A DNA stretch of 64,000 nt from DASUPK01 sp963815045 (lineage in GTDB: Bacteria; Actinomycetota; Thermoleophilia; Solirubrobacterales; 70-9). The stretch is taken from assembly GCA_963815045.1 (NCBI GenBank), contig CAWFET010000002.1, positions 682,001 to 746,000 on the forward strand. Reading direction: 5' to 3'. Below, piece after piece: positions 45,073 to 53,379 of this stretch (position 1 is its first letter; every line of letters begins with the position of its first letter). The translations under genes and the position numbers were made by a program. The notes under the pieces were generated by a model, which was given only the letters and a program-made list of their open reading frames with translations, was not told the origin of the DNA and searched no databases.

Positions 45073-46640
45073 ACGCCGTCGAAGCGGCGACCAATCTGCC
45101 CGGCCTGGAGCCGGACCTCGACCGCGCCCGTCAGCTGGCGGAGAGCGCCAACGTGGTCCCAGTCCGCTACCGCTTCATCGACGACTGCGAGACCCCGGTC
45201 AGCGCCTTCCTCAAGCTGAGGGGGGATGGCCCCGCCTTCCTGCTGGAGTCGGCGGAGCAGGGCCGGCTCGGCCGCTGGTCGTTCCTCGGCTTCCGCCCCC
45301 GGTCGGTGTTGCGCTGGTCCGACGGCAAGCTGTTCGAGGACGATCGCGTCAGCGATGCGCCCGACCCGTACGCCGCAGCCGCCGAGTATCTGAGCCGTTA
45401 CGAGATCGCCGAGCCCGACGAGCTGCCGCCGTTCGCCGGCGGGGCGGTCGGCTTCTTCGGCTACGACCTCGTTCGCACGGTGGAGCCCCTGCCCGAGCCG
45501 AATCCCGACCCGATCGGCCTCCCCGACATGGCGCTGATGATCACCGACGTCCTCGTGGCCTTCGACCACCAGCGCCACGAGGTGACGCTGATCGCGAACG
45601 CGTTCGTCGAGGACGGCGGCATCGAGGAGGCGTACGCCCGCGCCGTCGAGACGATCGGCGAGGTGCGGGAACGGCTCCGTGAACCAGTCCCAACGAACAG
45701 GGTTGCCAAGCCGGTCGCGCCCGTACCCGGCATGCCCCGTGCGGGCTACGCCCGCACCACCGCTGCGCTGAGCGAAGCTGAGGACATGCCGGTTGAGGTT
45801 CATTTCGAGTCAAACATGACTCGAAATGAATTCGAGGCGACGGTCTCGCGCATCGTCGAATACGTGCATGCGGGCGACGCCTTCCAGGTCGTCCCGTCTC
45901 AGCGCTTCACCTCTCCGTGCCCTGTGGAGGCGTTCTCCATCTATCGCGGGCTGCGCACGGTGAACCCGTCTCCCTACATGTACTTCCTGGACTTCGGCGA
46001 CTTCGAGATCGCGGGCGCCTCACCCGAGCCGCTGGTCAAGGTGACTGGGGATCGTGCGGAGACCAGGCCGATCGCCGGCACCTACCCTCGCGGCGCCGAC
46101 GAGGAGGAGGACCGCCTCGCCGCCGAGCGGCTGCTGCAGGATCCCAAGGAGCGCGCGGAGCACGTGATGCTGGTGGACCTCGGCCGAAACGACCTCGGCC
46201 GCGTCTGCGAGTACGGCTCGGTGGCGGTCGACGAGCTGATGGTCGTCGAGACCTATTCGCACGTCCTCCACATCGTCAGCCAGGTCTCGGGCAAGCTGCG
46301 CTCCGACGTCAGCGCGATGGACGCCCTGCGCTCGATACTCCCGGCGGGCACCCTCTCGGGGGCGCCGAAGGTGCGGGCCATGCAGATCATCGACGAGCTC
46401 GAGCCGCAGAAGCGCGGGCCCTACGGCGGGGCGGTCGGCTACCTGAGCTACACGGGGGACCTCGACACCGCGATCTACATCCGCTCGGTTGTGGTCAAGG
46501 ACGGGCTCGTCCACGTGCAGGCCGGGGGCGGGACGGTCGCGGACGCGCAGCCCGCCTACGAGTACAACGAGTCGGTCAACAAGGCGAAGGCGGTCTTCCG
46601 AGCGGTGGAGCTGGCCGCGGAGCAACCGGAGTGGCCGTGA
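45069..46640 (+). CDS. trpE: Anthranilate synthase component I
   Basis: 523 residues; makes anthranilate from chorismate and ammonia. The N-terminal domain has FLLESAEQGRLGRWSFLGF with the LLES tryptophan-feedback motif. The chorismate-binding domain includes GDAFQVVPSQRF, FLDFGDFEIAGASPEPLVK, RPIAGTYPRGADEEED and GTLSGAPKVRAMQIIDELE. Between them a linker (about residues 212-250) is encoded by DNA with two palindromes. Overlaps trpG at GTGA. Confidence 0.98.
   Translation: MNAVEAATNLPGLEPDLDRARQLAESANVVPVRYRFIDDCETPVSAFLKLRGDGPAFLLESAEQGRLGRWSFLGFRPRSVLRWSDGKLFEDDRVSDAPDPYAAAAEYLSRYEIAEPDELPPFAGGAVGFFGYDLVRTVEPLPEPNPDPIGLPDMALMITDVLVAFDHQRHEVTLIANAFVEDGGIEEAYARAVETIGEVRERLREPVPTNRVAKPVAPVPGMPRAGYARTTAALSEAEDMPVEVHFESNMTRNEFEATVSRIVEYVHAGDAFQVVPSQRFTSPCPVEAFSIYRGLRTVNPSPYMYFLDFGDFEIAGASPEPLVKVTGDRAETRPIAGTYPRGADEEEDRLAAERLLQDPKERAEHVMLVDLGRNDLGRVCEYGSVAVDELMVVETYSHVLHIVSQVSGKLRSDVSAMDALRSILPAGTLSGAPKVRAMQIIDELEPQKRGPYGGAVGYLSYTGDLDTAIYIRSVVVKDGLVHVQAGGGTVADAQPAYEYNESVNKAKAVFRAVELAAEQPEWP
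45739..45757 (+). repeat. 8-bp palindrome in the trpE linker
   Basis: GTGCGGGC-TAC-GCCCGCAC, a perfect stem with a three-base loop, lies in the coding linker 42 bases before the larger palindrome at 45799. Confidence 0.55.
45799..45830 (+). repeat. 14-bp perfect palindrome inside trpE
   Basis: TTCATTTCGAGTCA and TGACTCGAAATGAA form a perfect 14-bp stem with loop AACA. It is unusually AT-rich for this gene and encodes HFESNMTRNEF at the start of the catalytic domain. Such symmetry inside a coding region is unexpected by chance. Confidence 0.7.
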
Positions 46641-47236
46641 GCGCGGAGCGGAGCGGAGCGCGAAGCACGGGTGCGAGGACCAGCGTCCTGGTCATCGACA
46701 ACTACGACTCCTTCACCTACAACCTCGTTCAGTACCTGGGCGAGCTGGGAGCCGAGGTCGGGGTCGTCCGCAACGACAAGGCGAGCGTGGACGAGCTGGT
46801 CAAGCTGAAGCCCGACCGCCTGGTGGTCTCACCGGGCCCCTGCACCCCGGCGGAGGCCGGCATCTCGGTGGAGGCGATTCGCGCCTTCGCGGAGGCCGGG
46901 ACGCCGGTGCTCGGAGTCTGTCTCGGGCACCAGTCGATGGTGGAGGCGTTCGGCGGCAAGGTCGTGCGTGGGGACCCGATCCACGGCAAGGACGCCGAGG
47001 TGAAGCACGACGGACGGGCGGTCTACGAGGGCCTCTCGAATCCGCTCGTGGCCGGCCGCTATCACTCGCTGATCGCCGATCCCGACCTGCCGGACGAGCT
47101 CGAGCTCACCTCCAACTATGGAGACGTGGTGATGGGTGTGCGGCACCGCGAGTTGCCCGCCGAGGGCGTCCAGTTCCATCCCGAGTCAGTCCTCACCCCG
47201 CAGGGCAAGAGGCTGCTGGCGAACTTCCTCAACTGA
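46637..47236 (+). CDS. trpG: Anthranilate synthase component II (glutamine amidotransferase)
   Basis: 199 residues. Starts at GTG 46637 overlapping the trpE stop. The core begins SVLVIDNYDSFTYNLVQYLGELG, with the nucleophile Cys in VLGVCLGHQSM, His in EGVQFHPESVLT. The first 16 residues (SAERSGARSTGARTS) are an extension encoded by a (GCGGA)3 repeat and are not conserved in the family. It supplies ammonia to TrpE. Confidence 0.96.
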   Translation: MSAERSGARSTGARTSVLVIDNYDSFTYNLVQYLGELGAEVGVVRNDKASVDELVKLKPDRLVVSPGPCTPAEAGISVEAIRAFAEAGTPVLGVCLGHQSMVEAFGGKVVRGDPIHGKDAEVKHDGRAVYEGLSNPLVAGRYHSLIADPDLPDELELTSNYGDVVMGVRHRELPAEGVQFHPESVLTPQGKRLLANFLN

Positions 47237-47244
47237 GACCGACC

Positions 47245-48279
47245 ATGCCGAACGAACTCCTCACCCGCGCGATCGACGAGATCTGCTCAGGAACCCACCT
47301 GACGGCCGACCACACCTCAGCGGCGCTCGCGGAGATCATGGAGGGCAGGGCGGAGCCGGTTCAGATCGGGGCCTTCCTGATCGCGCTGCGCGCCAAGGGC
47401 GAGACTGTCTCCGAGCTCGTCGGACTGGCCCGGACGATGCGCTCGCTGGCAGCGCACGTGGAGATCGACGAACCGACCTTGCTCGACACCGCCGGCACCG
47501 GCGGGGGCCCGACCACCTTCAACATCTCGACGACCGCCGCGCTGATCGCAGCGGGGGCGGGCTGCAAGGTCGCGAAGCACGGCAACCGCTCGGCGACCAG
47601 CAGGTCGGGGTCCGCCGACGTGCTCGAGGCCCTCGGCGTCGACATCGAGCTCGCGCCGGCCGAGGTCGCGACGTGCATCGACGAGATCGGATTCGGGTTC
47701 ATGTTCGCCCCAAAGCACCACAGGGCGATGGCGCACGTCGGCCCGGTTCGCAAGGAGCTCGCCGTGCGGACGATCTTCAACTTTCTCGGGCCCCTCACCA
47801 ATCCGGCCGGCGCCTCCGCGCACCTGCTCGGCGTCTCCGACCGCAGCTATCAGGAGATCATCGCGGAGGCCCTGCTTCAGCTCGGCTGCTCGCACGCCCT
47901 GGTGGTCAACGCCGACGACGGCATCGACGAGCTCAGCATCGCCTCGCGGACGCGAGTCATCGAGGTCGTCGACGGAGGCACCGAGGAGTGGTTCGTTGAT
48001 CCCTCGGACTACGGGTTCGAGGCCGCGCCGCTGGACGCGATCCCCGGGCGGGAGCCGGCCGAGAACGCCGCAGTGGTGACGCGCGTTCTGGAGGGAGAGG
48101 GCGGCCCGGCCCGTGACGTCTCCCTGCTCAACGCGGGCGCGGCCATCTACGTCGCGGGTGGCGCGAGCGGCCTGGAGGACGGGGTGACGACGGCGAGGCG
48201 GGCAGTCGACTCGGGGTCCGCATTCGACGTGCTCGGCCGGCTGGTCACCCGCTCCCGCGAGCTCTCCGGCGCGAGCTAG
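47245..48279 (+). CDS. trpD: Anthranilate phosphoribosyltransferase
   Basis: 344 residues. Glycosyltransferase family 3: DTAGTGGGPTTFNISTTAALIAAGAGCKVAKHGNRSATSRSGSADVLEALG is the PRPP and anthranilate site. FMFAPKHHRAMAHVGPVRKELAVRTIFNFLGPLTNPA follows. The ATG at 47245 gives the family N-terminus. Its stop TAG is also the beginning of the trpC -10 box. Confidence 0.98.
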   Translation: MPNELLTRAIDEICSGTHLTADHTSAALAEIMEGRAEPVQIGAFLIALRAKGETVSELVGLARTMRSLAAHVEIDEPTLLDTAGTGGGPTTFNISTTAALIAAGAGCKVAKHGNRSATSRSGSADVLEALGVDIELAPAEVATCIDEIGFGFMFAPKHHRAMAHVGPVRKELAVRTIFNFLGPLTNPAGASAHLLGVSDRSYQEIIAEALLQLGCSHALVVNADDGIDELSIASRTRVIEVVDGGTEEWFVDPSDYGFEAAPLDAIPGREPAENAAVVTRVLEGEGGPARDVSLLNAGAAIYVAGGASGLEDGVTTARRAVDSGSAFDVLGRLVTRSRELSGAS

Positions 48280-48282
48280 GGT
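48277..48282 (+). promoter_or_regulatory. -10 box of trpC (TAGGGT) overlapping the trpD stop
   Basis: TAGGGT starts with the trpD stop codon and lies twelve bases before the trpC ATG. Confidence 0.4.
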
Positions 48283-48294
48283 GTCGCAGACGAG

Positions 48295-49101
48295 ATGAGG
48301 ATGATCGAAGACCTGGTCGGGTCCGCGCGGGCAGGCGTGGAGCGACGAAGCGCCGAGGTGCCGCTCGAGGACCTCGCGCGGCGGCTGGCGGAGAGACCCG
48401 AGCAGCGGCCGTTCGGTGAGGCCCTGACGAGGCCGGGGCTCTCGGTGATCGCCGAGTTCAAGCGCCGTTCTCCGAGTGCCGGCGAGATCAGGCCCGGCGC
48501 GACCCCGGCCGAGATCGCCGGAGCCTACGAGGAGGCGGGTGCCGCAGCCCTCTCGGTCCTCACGGACGAGACGCACTTCGGGGGCTCGCTCGCGGACCTG
48601 CGAGAAGCCCGCGCCGCCTGCGAGCTGCCGGTGCTCCAGAAGGACTTCATCGTCGACCGCTACCAGCTCTACGAGGCTGCGCTCGCGGGCGCCGACGCGG
48701 TGCTGCTGATCGTTGCGGGGCTGGATCCGGACCGGCTGCCCGCCCTCTATGACGAGGCCAGGGAGCTCGACCTCGACGTGATCGTCGAGGCCCACAAGGA
48801 GCCGGAGCTCGAGACGGCGGTCGGCGTCGGGGCCGAGGTGATCGGGATCAACAACCGGAACCTCGACGACTTCACCGTCGACGTCCAGACGACCTACGAG
48901 CTGATCACCGACGTGCCGGCCGGGACAACCGTCGTCTCGGAGAGCGGGATAGCCGAGCGCTCGACGCTGGACGAGCTGGAGCGGGTCGGGGTCGATGCCG
49001 TCCTGATCGGCGAGGCCCTGATGCGGGCCGACGATCCCGGCGCGAAGCTCAGGGAGCTGATCGCGGATGAGGATTCGACCCGCGAGCATCTCCTCCCCTA
49101 G
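48295..49101 (+). CDS. trpC: Indole-3-glycerol phosphate synthase
   Basis: 268 residues; TIM barrel. Family motifs: VIAEFKRRSPSAGEI (catalytic Lys), SVLTDETHFGGSLADL, VLQKDFIVDRYQLYEA (catalytic Lys), IGINNRNLDDFTVD and VVSESGI. Ends the first trp segment; a terminator-like hairpin follows at 49107. Confidence 0.98.
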   Translation: MRMIEDLVGSARAGVERRSAEVPLEDLARRLAERPEQRPFGEALTRPGLSVIAEFKRRSPSAGEIRPGATPAEIAGAYEEAGAAALSVLTDETHFGGSLADLREARAACELPVLQKDFIVDRYQLYEAALAGADAVLLIVAGLDPDRLPALYDEARELDLDVIVEAHKEPELETAVGVGAEVIGINNRNLDDFTVDVQTTYELITDVPAGTTVVSESGIAERSTLDELERVGVDAVLIGEALMRADDPGAKLRELIADEDSTREHLLP

Positions 49102-49106
49102 TGCGA

Positions 49107-49139
49107 GGGTGCTCCGAAAGGAGCAACCCGTTTAATTAT
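49107..49139 (+). terminator. Intrinsic terminator after trpC
   Basis: GGGTGCTCC and GGAGCAACCC form a nine-base-pair stem with one bulge and a GAAA loop, followed by TTTAATTAT. It would end the hisIE-trpEGDC transcript. Confidence 0.75.
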
Positions 49140-49182
49140 GGAACCCGAAGGACCGGCTTAGAGACGGTTAAGCGGCGAGCCG

Positions 49183-49188
49183 CACACT
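49183..49188 (+). promoter_or_regulatory. Putative -10 box of the htrA-like gene (CACACT)
   Basis: CACACT lies seven bases before the ATG, the same position and sequence seen before the minus-strand serine hydrolase at 9770. It differs from TANNNT only at the first base. Confidence 0.35.
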
Positions 49189-49195
49189 GCTCGCC

Positions 49196-50401
49196 ATGCA
49201 GTCGCTGAAGAGGTTTCTCTCCACGAGCTTCGGATCCGCGGTCGCGGGCGGCACCGTCGTGCTGGTCGCCGGGCTGATCCTGATCCAGGCCGGCGTCGTC
49301 GACACGAGCAGTGATCAGAGCTCGGCTCCGGTGATCGCGCCCGCTGCCCTGGCCCGACCCGCCAGCAACTCGAACCAGGGCCTCACCGTCCACGACATCT
49401 ACCAGCGTGATGCCAACGGCGTGGCCTTCATCCGCTCCACGATCGTGCAGAAGACCCAGTCCGCGTTCGGCCTCCCCCAGCAGCAGTCGAGCGAGGCCAC
49501 CGGATCGGGCTTCCTGATCGACAGCAACGGCCACATCCTCACGAACGCACATGTCGTCGAGGGTGCGAAGAGCGTCACGGTTCAGCTTGGCAACGGCGCC
49601 GAGCAGAACGCCCAGGTCGTCGGTACGGATCCCTCCAGCGACGTCGCGCTCCTCAAGGTCGACAACACCGAGGGCGCCAGCCCGCTGCCTCTGGGCGACT
49701 CATCCAAGGTCCAGGTCGGCGATCCGGTCATCGCGATCGGCAATCCGTTCGCCCTCGATCGCACCGTGACGAGCGGGATCGTCTCGGCGCTCCAGCGCCA
49801 GATCCAGGCTCCCAACGGCTTCTCGATCTCCGACGTGATCCAGACCGACGCGGCGATCAACCCCGGCAACTCGGGCGGGCCCCTGATCAACGGTGATGGC
49901 GAGGTGATCGGCATGAACTCGCAGATCGAGAGCCAGAGCGGCGGCAACGAGGGCGTCGGCTTCGCGGTCCCAATCAAGACGGCCGCCGACGTCGCCGACC
50001 AGCTCGAGAACGGCGGCCACGTCCACCAGGCTTATCTCGGGATCTCCGGCGGTGACATCACCCCGGACATCGCTCACGCGCTCAACCTCCCCGTCACCCA
50101 GGGCGTCCTGATCGAGCGCGTCCTGACCGGCGGCCCCGCGGACGACGCCGGCATCAAGGGCCCGACTGGCCAGGCCACGATCTCCGGCCAGAGCTTCCCG
50201 GTCGGCGGCGACATCATCACCAAGGTCGACGGCAAGCCGATCACCGGGATGGACGACGTCATCTCCGTCGTCAACGGCCACAAGCCCGGCGACGAGATCA
50301 CCCTGACGATCTTCAGCGGCGGTCAGCAGAAGGACGTGACGGTCAAGCTCGGCGACCGCCCGTCCCACGTGCAGGACTCGAACTCGAGCTCGTTGCCCTA
50401 G
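49196..50401 (+). CDS. HtrA-family serine protease with PDZ domain
   Basis: 401 residues. One N-terminal membrane anchor (about residues 14-33), then a Gln/Ser-rich linker. The trypsin-like domain has catalytic His in LTNAHVVEG (near 117), Asp in SSDVALLKV (near 148) and Ser in NPGNSGGPLI (near 225). A PDZ domain (about 280-385) is typical, with LGISGGDI and GVLIERVLTGGPADDAGI. Envelope quality-control protease of the DegP/HtrA type. It sits between two parts of the trp genes. Confidence 0.95.
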   Translation: MQSLKRFLSTSFGSAVAGGTVVLVAGLILIQAGVVDTSSDQSSAPVIAPAALARPASNSNQGLTVHDIYQRDANGVAFIRSTIVQKTQSAFGLPQQQSSEATGSGFLIDSNGHILTNAHVVEGAKSVTVQLGNGAEQNAQVVGTDPSSDVALLKVDNTEGASPLPLGDSSKVQVGDPVIAIGNPFALDRTVTSGIVSALQRQIQAPNGFSISDVIQTDAAINPGNSGGPLINGDGEVIGMNSQIESQSGGNEGVGFAVPIKTAADVADQLENGGHVHQAYLGISGGDITPDIAHALNLPVTQGVLIERVLTGGPADDAGIKGPTGQATISGQSFPVGGDIITKVDGKPITGMDDVISVVNGHKPGDEITLTIFSGGQQKDVTVKLGDRPSHVQDSNSSSLP

Positions 50402-51451
50402 CTACGCAGCCGCGGCGGGGGCCTTCACCACGCCGTGCTGGATCAGGCTCTCACCGGTCTCGGCGATCGTGTCCTCGATCGGGCGCGGTGACCAGCCCAG
50501 GGTCGTCCTCGCCCGTTCGGAGGACAGCTCGCTGCGCTTGCCGAGGGTGCCGACGATGGAGCGGATGCCGCCGTCGAACAGGGCCATGCCCCTGACGACG
50601 AAGTCCGGGATCGTCCGTGTCGGGACCTTCGACGCGGCCTCGCCGAGACGGTCGCGGAGGATCTCGCCGGCGTCCGACATCCAGAGGAACTTGGTCACGG
50701 CGATGAAGCGCTTGCCGCCGGCCTCCGGTGCCCTCATCGCCCGGATCTCCATGTCCGCCACGTCGCGTACGTCCACGAAGCTGAAGCCGAGCCTCGGCAT
50801 GCCGGGCATTCCCTTGAGCAGCCGCTCGATCGCCTGGATCGAGTAGGAGAGGTCGTCGTTCAGGACCGGGCCGATGATCGCGCCCGGATTCACCACGGCG
50901 AGGCGATCCTCGGCGCCACGCTCCTTGACGAGGTCCCAGGCCGCCCGCTCGGCGATGGTCTTCGACCGGACGTACGGCGTCAGCCCGTCCTCGTCCGGGT
51001 TGGTCCAGTCGCCCTCGTCCAGGGTCTTCTTCTCGGCGCCCTTGGCCAGGCGCACGGCCGCGATCGAGGAGGTCACCACGATGCGCTCGACTCCATGGTC
51101 CAGCGCCTTGCCGAGCACCCTCAGCGTGCCCTCGCGCGCCGGGACGATCAGCTCATCCGGGTCCTTCGGCTGTTTCGGCGGGAAGGGGGAGGCCACATGC
51201 AGGACGTAGTCGCAACCCTCGATCACGTTGTCCCAGTGGTCGTCACTGGTCAGGTCGGCCTGGTGGACGGTCAGGTGCTGGCCGGGACCGGTCTGGGACT
51301 CGACGGCAGCGTGGACGTCGCGCTCACGGGCGGGGTTCCGGACCGTGGTCCTGACGCGATAGCCGCGCTGGAGCAGGCCGACTATGCACCAGGCGCCGAG
51401 GTAGCCGGAGCCGCCCGTGACTAGAACTGTCTTGCCGTCACCCTCTGCCAT
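50402..51451 (-). CDS. NAD(P)-dependent extended SDR (dihydroflavonol reductase/epimerase-like)
   Basis: 349 residues. Rossmann motif VTGGSGYLGAWCIVGLLQRGYRVRTTVR, the YVRSKTIAER active-site Tyr-x3-Lys and SFVDVRDVADM. It resembles dihydroflavonol-4-reductase-like and 3-beta-HSD-like enzymes that reduce aldehydes or ketones; the substrate is unknown. GGAGGACC precedes the ATG. Downstream of the cyclopropane synthase gene, overlapping it by 31 bases. Confidence 0.88.
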   Translation of the reverse strand: MAEGDGKTVLVTGGSGYLGAWCIVGLLQRGYRVRTTVRNPARERDVHAAVESQTGPGQHLTVHQADLTSDDHWDNVIEGCDYVLHVASPFPPKQPKDPDELIVPAREGTLRVLGKALDHGVERIVVTSSIAAVRLAKGAEKKTLDEGDWTNPDEDGLTPYVRSKTIAERAAWDLVKERGAEDRLAVVNPGAIIGPVLNDDLSYSIQAIERLLKGMPGMPRLGFSFVDVRDVADMEIRAMRAPEAGGKRFIAVTKFLWMSDAGEILRDRLGEAASKVPTRTIPDFVVRGMALFDGGIRSIVGTLGKRSELSSERARTTLGWSPRPIEDTIAETGESLIQHGVVKAPAAAA

Positions 51452-52665
51452 TGGTCCTCCGTGACCCTAATCGAGTGCTGTGGTTTCGCGAAGACGACCT
51501 GGACGTCCCGCAGCCGCCGCTCCCGGAAGCCGGCCTCGCTCATGGCCAGCCAGAGCGTCCAGAGCCGTCGGAACGGCTCGTCGTAGCCGAGTTCGCCGGC
51601 GAGATCCGAGTTGGCGATGAAGCGCTCGCGCCAGAGCTCGAGCGTCCGCGCATAGTGGGCGCCGATCTCCTCGAGCCAGATCGTGCTCATGTCGGTCTCC
51701 CGCGCGACGGTCCGCTGGATCACCTCCATGGAGGGCAGGCAGCCGCCGGGGAAGATCAGGGTGTTGGCGAAGCTCTTGGCCGCCTTCTCGGTCTCGTAGA
51801 GGCGGTCGTCGATCAGGATCGCCTGCAGGAAGAAGAGGCCGTCGGGCTCGAGCAGCTCGGAGCAGCGGCGGAAGTACTCGTCGAAGTACTGCCAGCCGAC
51901 CGCCTCGATCATCTCCAGCGAGACCAGCTTGGTGTAGGTGCCGCGCAGATCGCGATAGTCCTCGAGCAGGACCGCGACCCTGTCCTCCACGCCCGCGTCG
52001 CGAATCCTTCGCAGGGCGCCCTCGCGCTGCTCGTGCGAGATCGTCGTGCTCGTCACTCGGCAGCCGTAGTTGGCGGCCGCATAGGTGGCCATCCCGCCCC
52101 AGCCGGTGCCGATCTCGAGGAGGTGGTCGTCGGGACCCAGCTCGAGGGACCGGCAGATGCGCTCCAGGCGGTTCCGCTGCGCCTCCGCGAGGGTGGCCTC
52201 CGCGTTCGGGAAGACGGCCGCCGAGTACATCATCGACTCGTCGAGGTAGAGACCGAAGAGATCGTTGCCGAGGTCGTAGTGGGCGGAGATGTGCCGCCGG
52301 GCAGCGCGCCTGCTGTTGCGCGGCACCCGCCAGAGCGTCTTCTCCAGGGGAACGAGCAGGGGGTGGAGGCGCCGGCGCCATGCGTCGAGCGAGCCCAGGT
52401 TCCGACAGGCGATCCGGAGAACGGCGACGAGGTCGTCGCAGTCCCAGAGCCGGTCGCGGTAGGCCTCGCCGAGGCCGACGCTGCCGCTCAGCAGGGCCCG
52501 GTAGAAGCGCATCGAGTTGACCTTGACCGTGGCGGCCAGGTCCGCCGCCGCGTCGCCGAAGGCGAACCTGCGCCCGTCCGGTTCGATCAGCTCCAGGCTG
52601 CCGCCGCGCACCCGGGAGAAAGCTCCGTGGGCCAGCCGCCTGGCGGACGACTCCATCGCGGTCAT
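51421..52665 (-). CDS. Cyclopropane-fatty-acyl-phospholipid synthase family methyltransferase
   Basis: 414 residues. HISAHYDLGNDLFGLYLDESMMYSAAVF and LLEIGTGWGGMATYAAANYGC (SAM motif) and VSLEMIEAVGWQYFDEYFRRC are diagnostic of the Cfa/mycolic-acid-cyclopropane family. Methylene bridges are added to unsaturated lipid chains in the membrane. Extended N-terminal domain (1-about 110) of the long Cfa form. The start at 52665 is supported by TAGGCT seven bases upstream on the minus strand. A plus-strand trpF starts 69 bases away, divergent. Confidence 0.93.
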   Translation of the reverse strand: MTAMESSARRLAHGAFSRVRGGSLELIEPDGRRFAFGDAAADLAATVKVNSMRFYRALLSGSVGLGEAYRDRLWDCDDLVAVLRIACRNLGSLDAWRRRLHPLLVPLEKTLWRVPRNSRRAARRHISAHYDLGNDLFGLYLDESMMYSAAVFPNAEATLAEAQRNRLERICRSLELGPDDHLLEIGTGWGGMATYAAANYGCRVTSTTISHEQREGALRRIRDAGVEDRVAVLLEDYRDLRGTYTKLVSLEMIEAVGWQYFDEYFRRCSELLEPDGLFFLQAILIDDRLYETEKAAKSFANTLIFPGGCLPSMEVIQRTVARETDMSTIWLEEIGAHYARTLELWRERFIANSDLAGELGYDEPFRRLWTLWLAMSEAGFRERRLRDVQVVFAKPQHSIRVTEDQWQRVTARQF

Positions 52666-52672
52666 CGACGGC

Positions 52673-52678
52673 AGCCTA
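52673..52678 (-). promoter_or_regulatory. Leaderless-type -10 box of the Cfa gene (TAGGCT)
   Basis: On the minus strand TAGGCT lies seven bases before the ATG at 52665. Confidence 0.5.
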
Positions 52679-52719
52679 CTGCCGGAATGCCCGCTGCCAG
52701 GGAGAAGGGTGAATCCGCC

Positions 52720-52725
52720 TACCCT
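52720..52725 (+). promoter_or_regulatory. Leaderless-type -10 box of trpF (TACCCT)
   Basis: TACCCT lies nine bases before the trpF ATG and would drive trpF-trpB-trpA. Confidence 0.5.
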
Positions 52726-52734
52726 TGTCGCACG

Positions 52735-53379
52735 ATGAAGGTCAAGGTCTGCGGAATGACGAACCTCGCCGACGCCGAGCACGCGGCGAGCCATGGCGCC
52801 TGGGCGATCGGGCTGATCCACCATCCCGACAGCCCCAGATACGTGCGCCCGGACGTCGCCGAGGAGATCGGCGCGGCGCTGAAGCGACGCTGCGAGATCG
52901 CCGGCGTGTTCGTCAACTCGACGCTCGACGAGGTGATCGACGCGGCCGAGCGCGAGAACCTGACTCTGCTGCAGTTCCATGGCGAGGAGGGGCCCTCGTT
53001 CTGCGTCGAGGCACAGCGGCGCACCGGCGCCAAGGTGATCAAGGCGATGCGCATCAGCAGCGCCGCCGACGTCCAGGCCGCCGAGGCGTTTCGAACCGAC
53101 TTCCATCTCTTCGACGCCTACTGGCACGGGATCCACGGCGGCACGGGCAGGAGCTTCGACTGGGATCTGGTGGCGAAGCGGCGCTCCAAGGTGCCGATGA
53201 TCCTGGCGGGAGGCCTGACGGCCGAGAACGTCGCCGGGGCCATCGAGCTGGTGAAGCCCTACGCCGTCGACGTGGTGAGCGGGGTGGAGGCCGAGCCCGG
53301 CCGGAAGGACCACGCCAAGGTCGAGGCATTTCTGGTCGCCGCGGGCGTGGAGCAGCCCTCTCAGGTGACGGCGCCATGA
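52735..53379 (+). CDS. trpF: Phosphoribosylanthranilate isomerase
   Basis: 214 residues, TIM barrel. KVKVCGMTNLADAEHAASHGAWAIGLI with the catalytic Cys, LLQFHGEE, FDAYWHGIHGGTGRSFDWDLV with the catalytic Asp, and ILAGGLTAENV are the family motifs. Overlaps trpB by four bases (ATGA). Confidence 0.97.
   Translation: MKVKVCGMTNLADAEHAASHGAWAIGLIHHPDSPRYVRPDVAEEIGAALKRRCEIAGVFVNSTLDEVIDAAERENLTLLQFHGEEGPSFCVEAQRRTGAKVIKAMRISSAADVQAAEAFRTDFHLFDAYWHGIHGGTGRSFDWDLVAKRRSKVPMILAGGLTAENVAGAIELVKPYAVDVVSGVEAEPGRKDHAKVEAFLVAAGVEQPSQVTAP

Noticed and set aside
46640..46670. (GCGGA)3 tandem repeat at the trpG start as a regulatory repeat
   Set aside because: Only three units in a GC-rich stretch; noted as part of the trpG extension but no function is supported.
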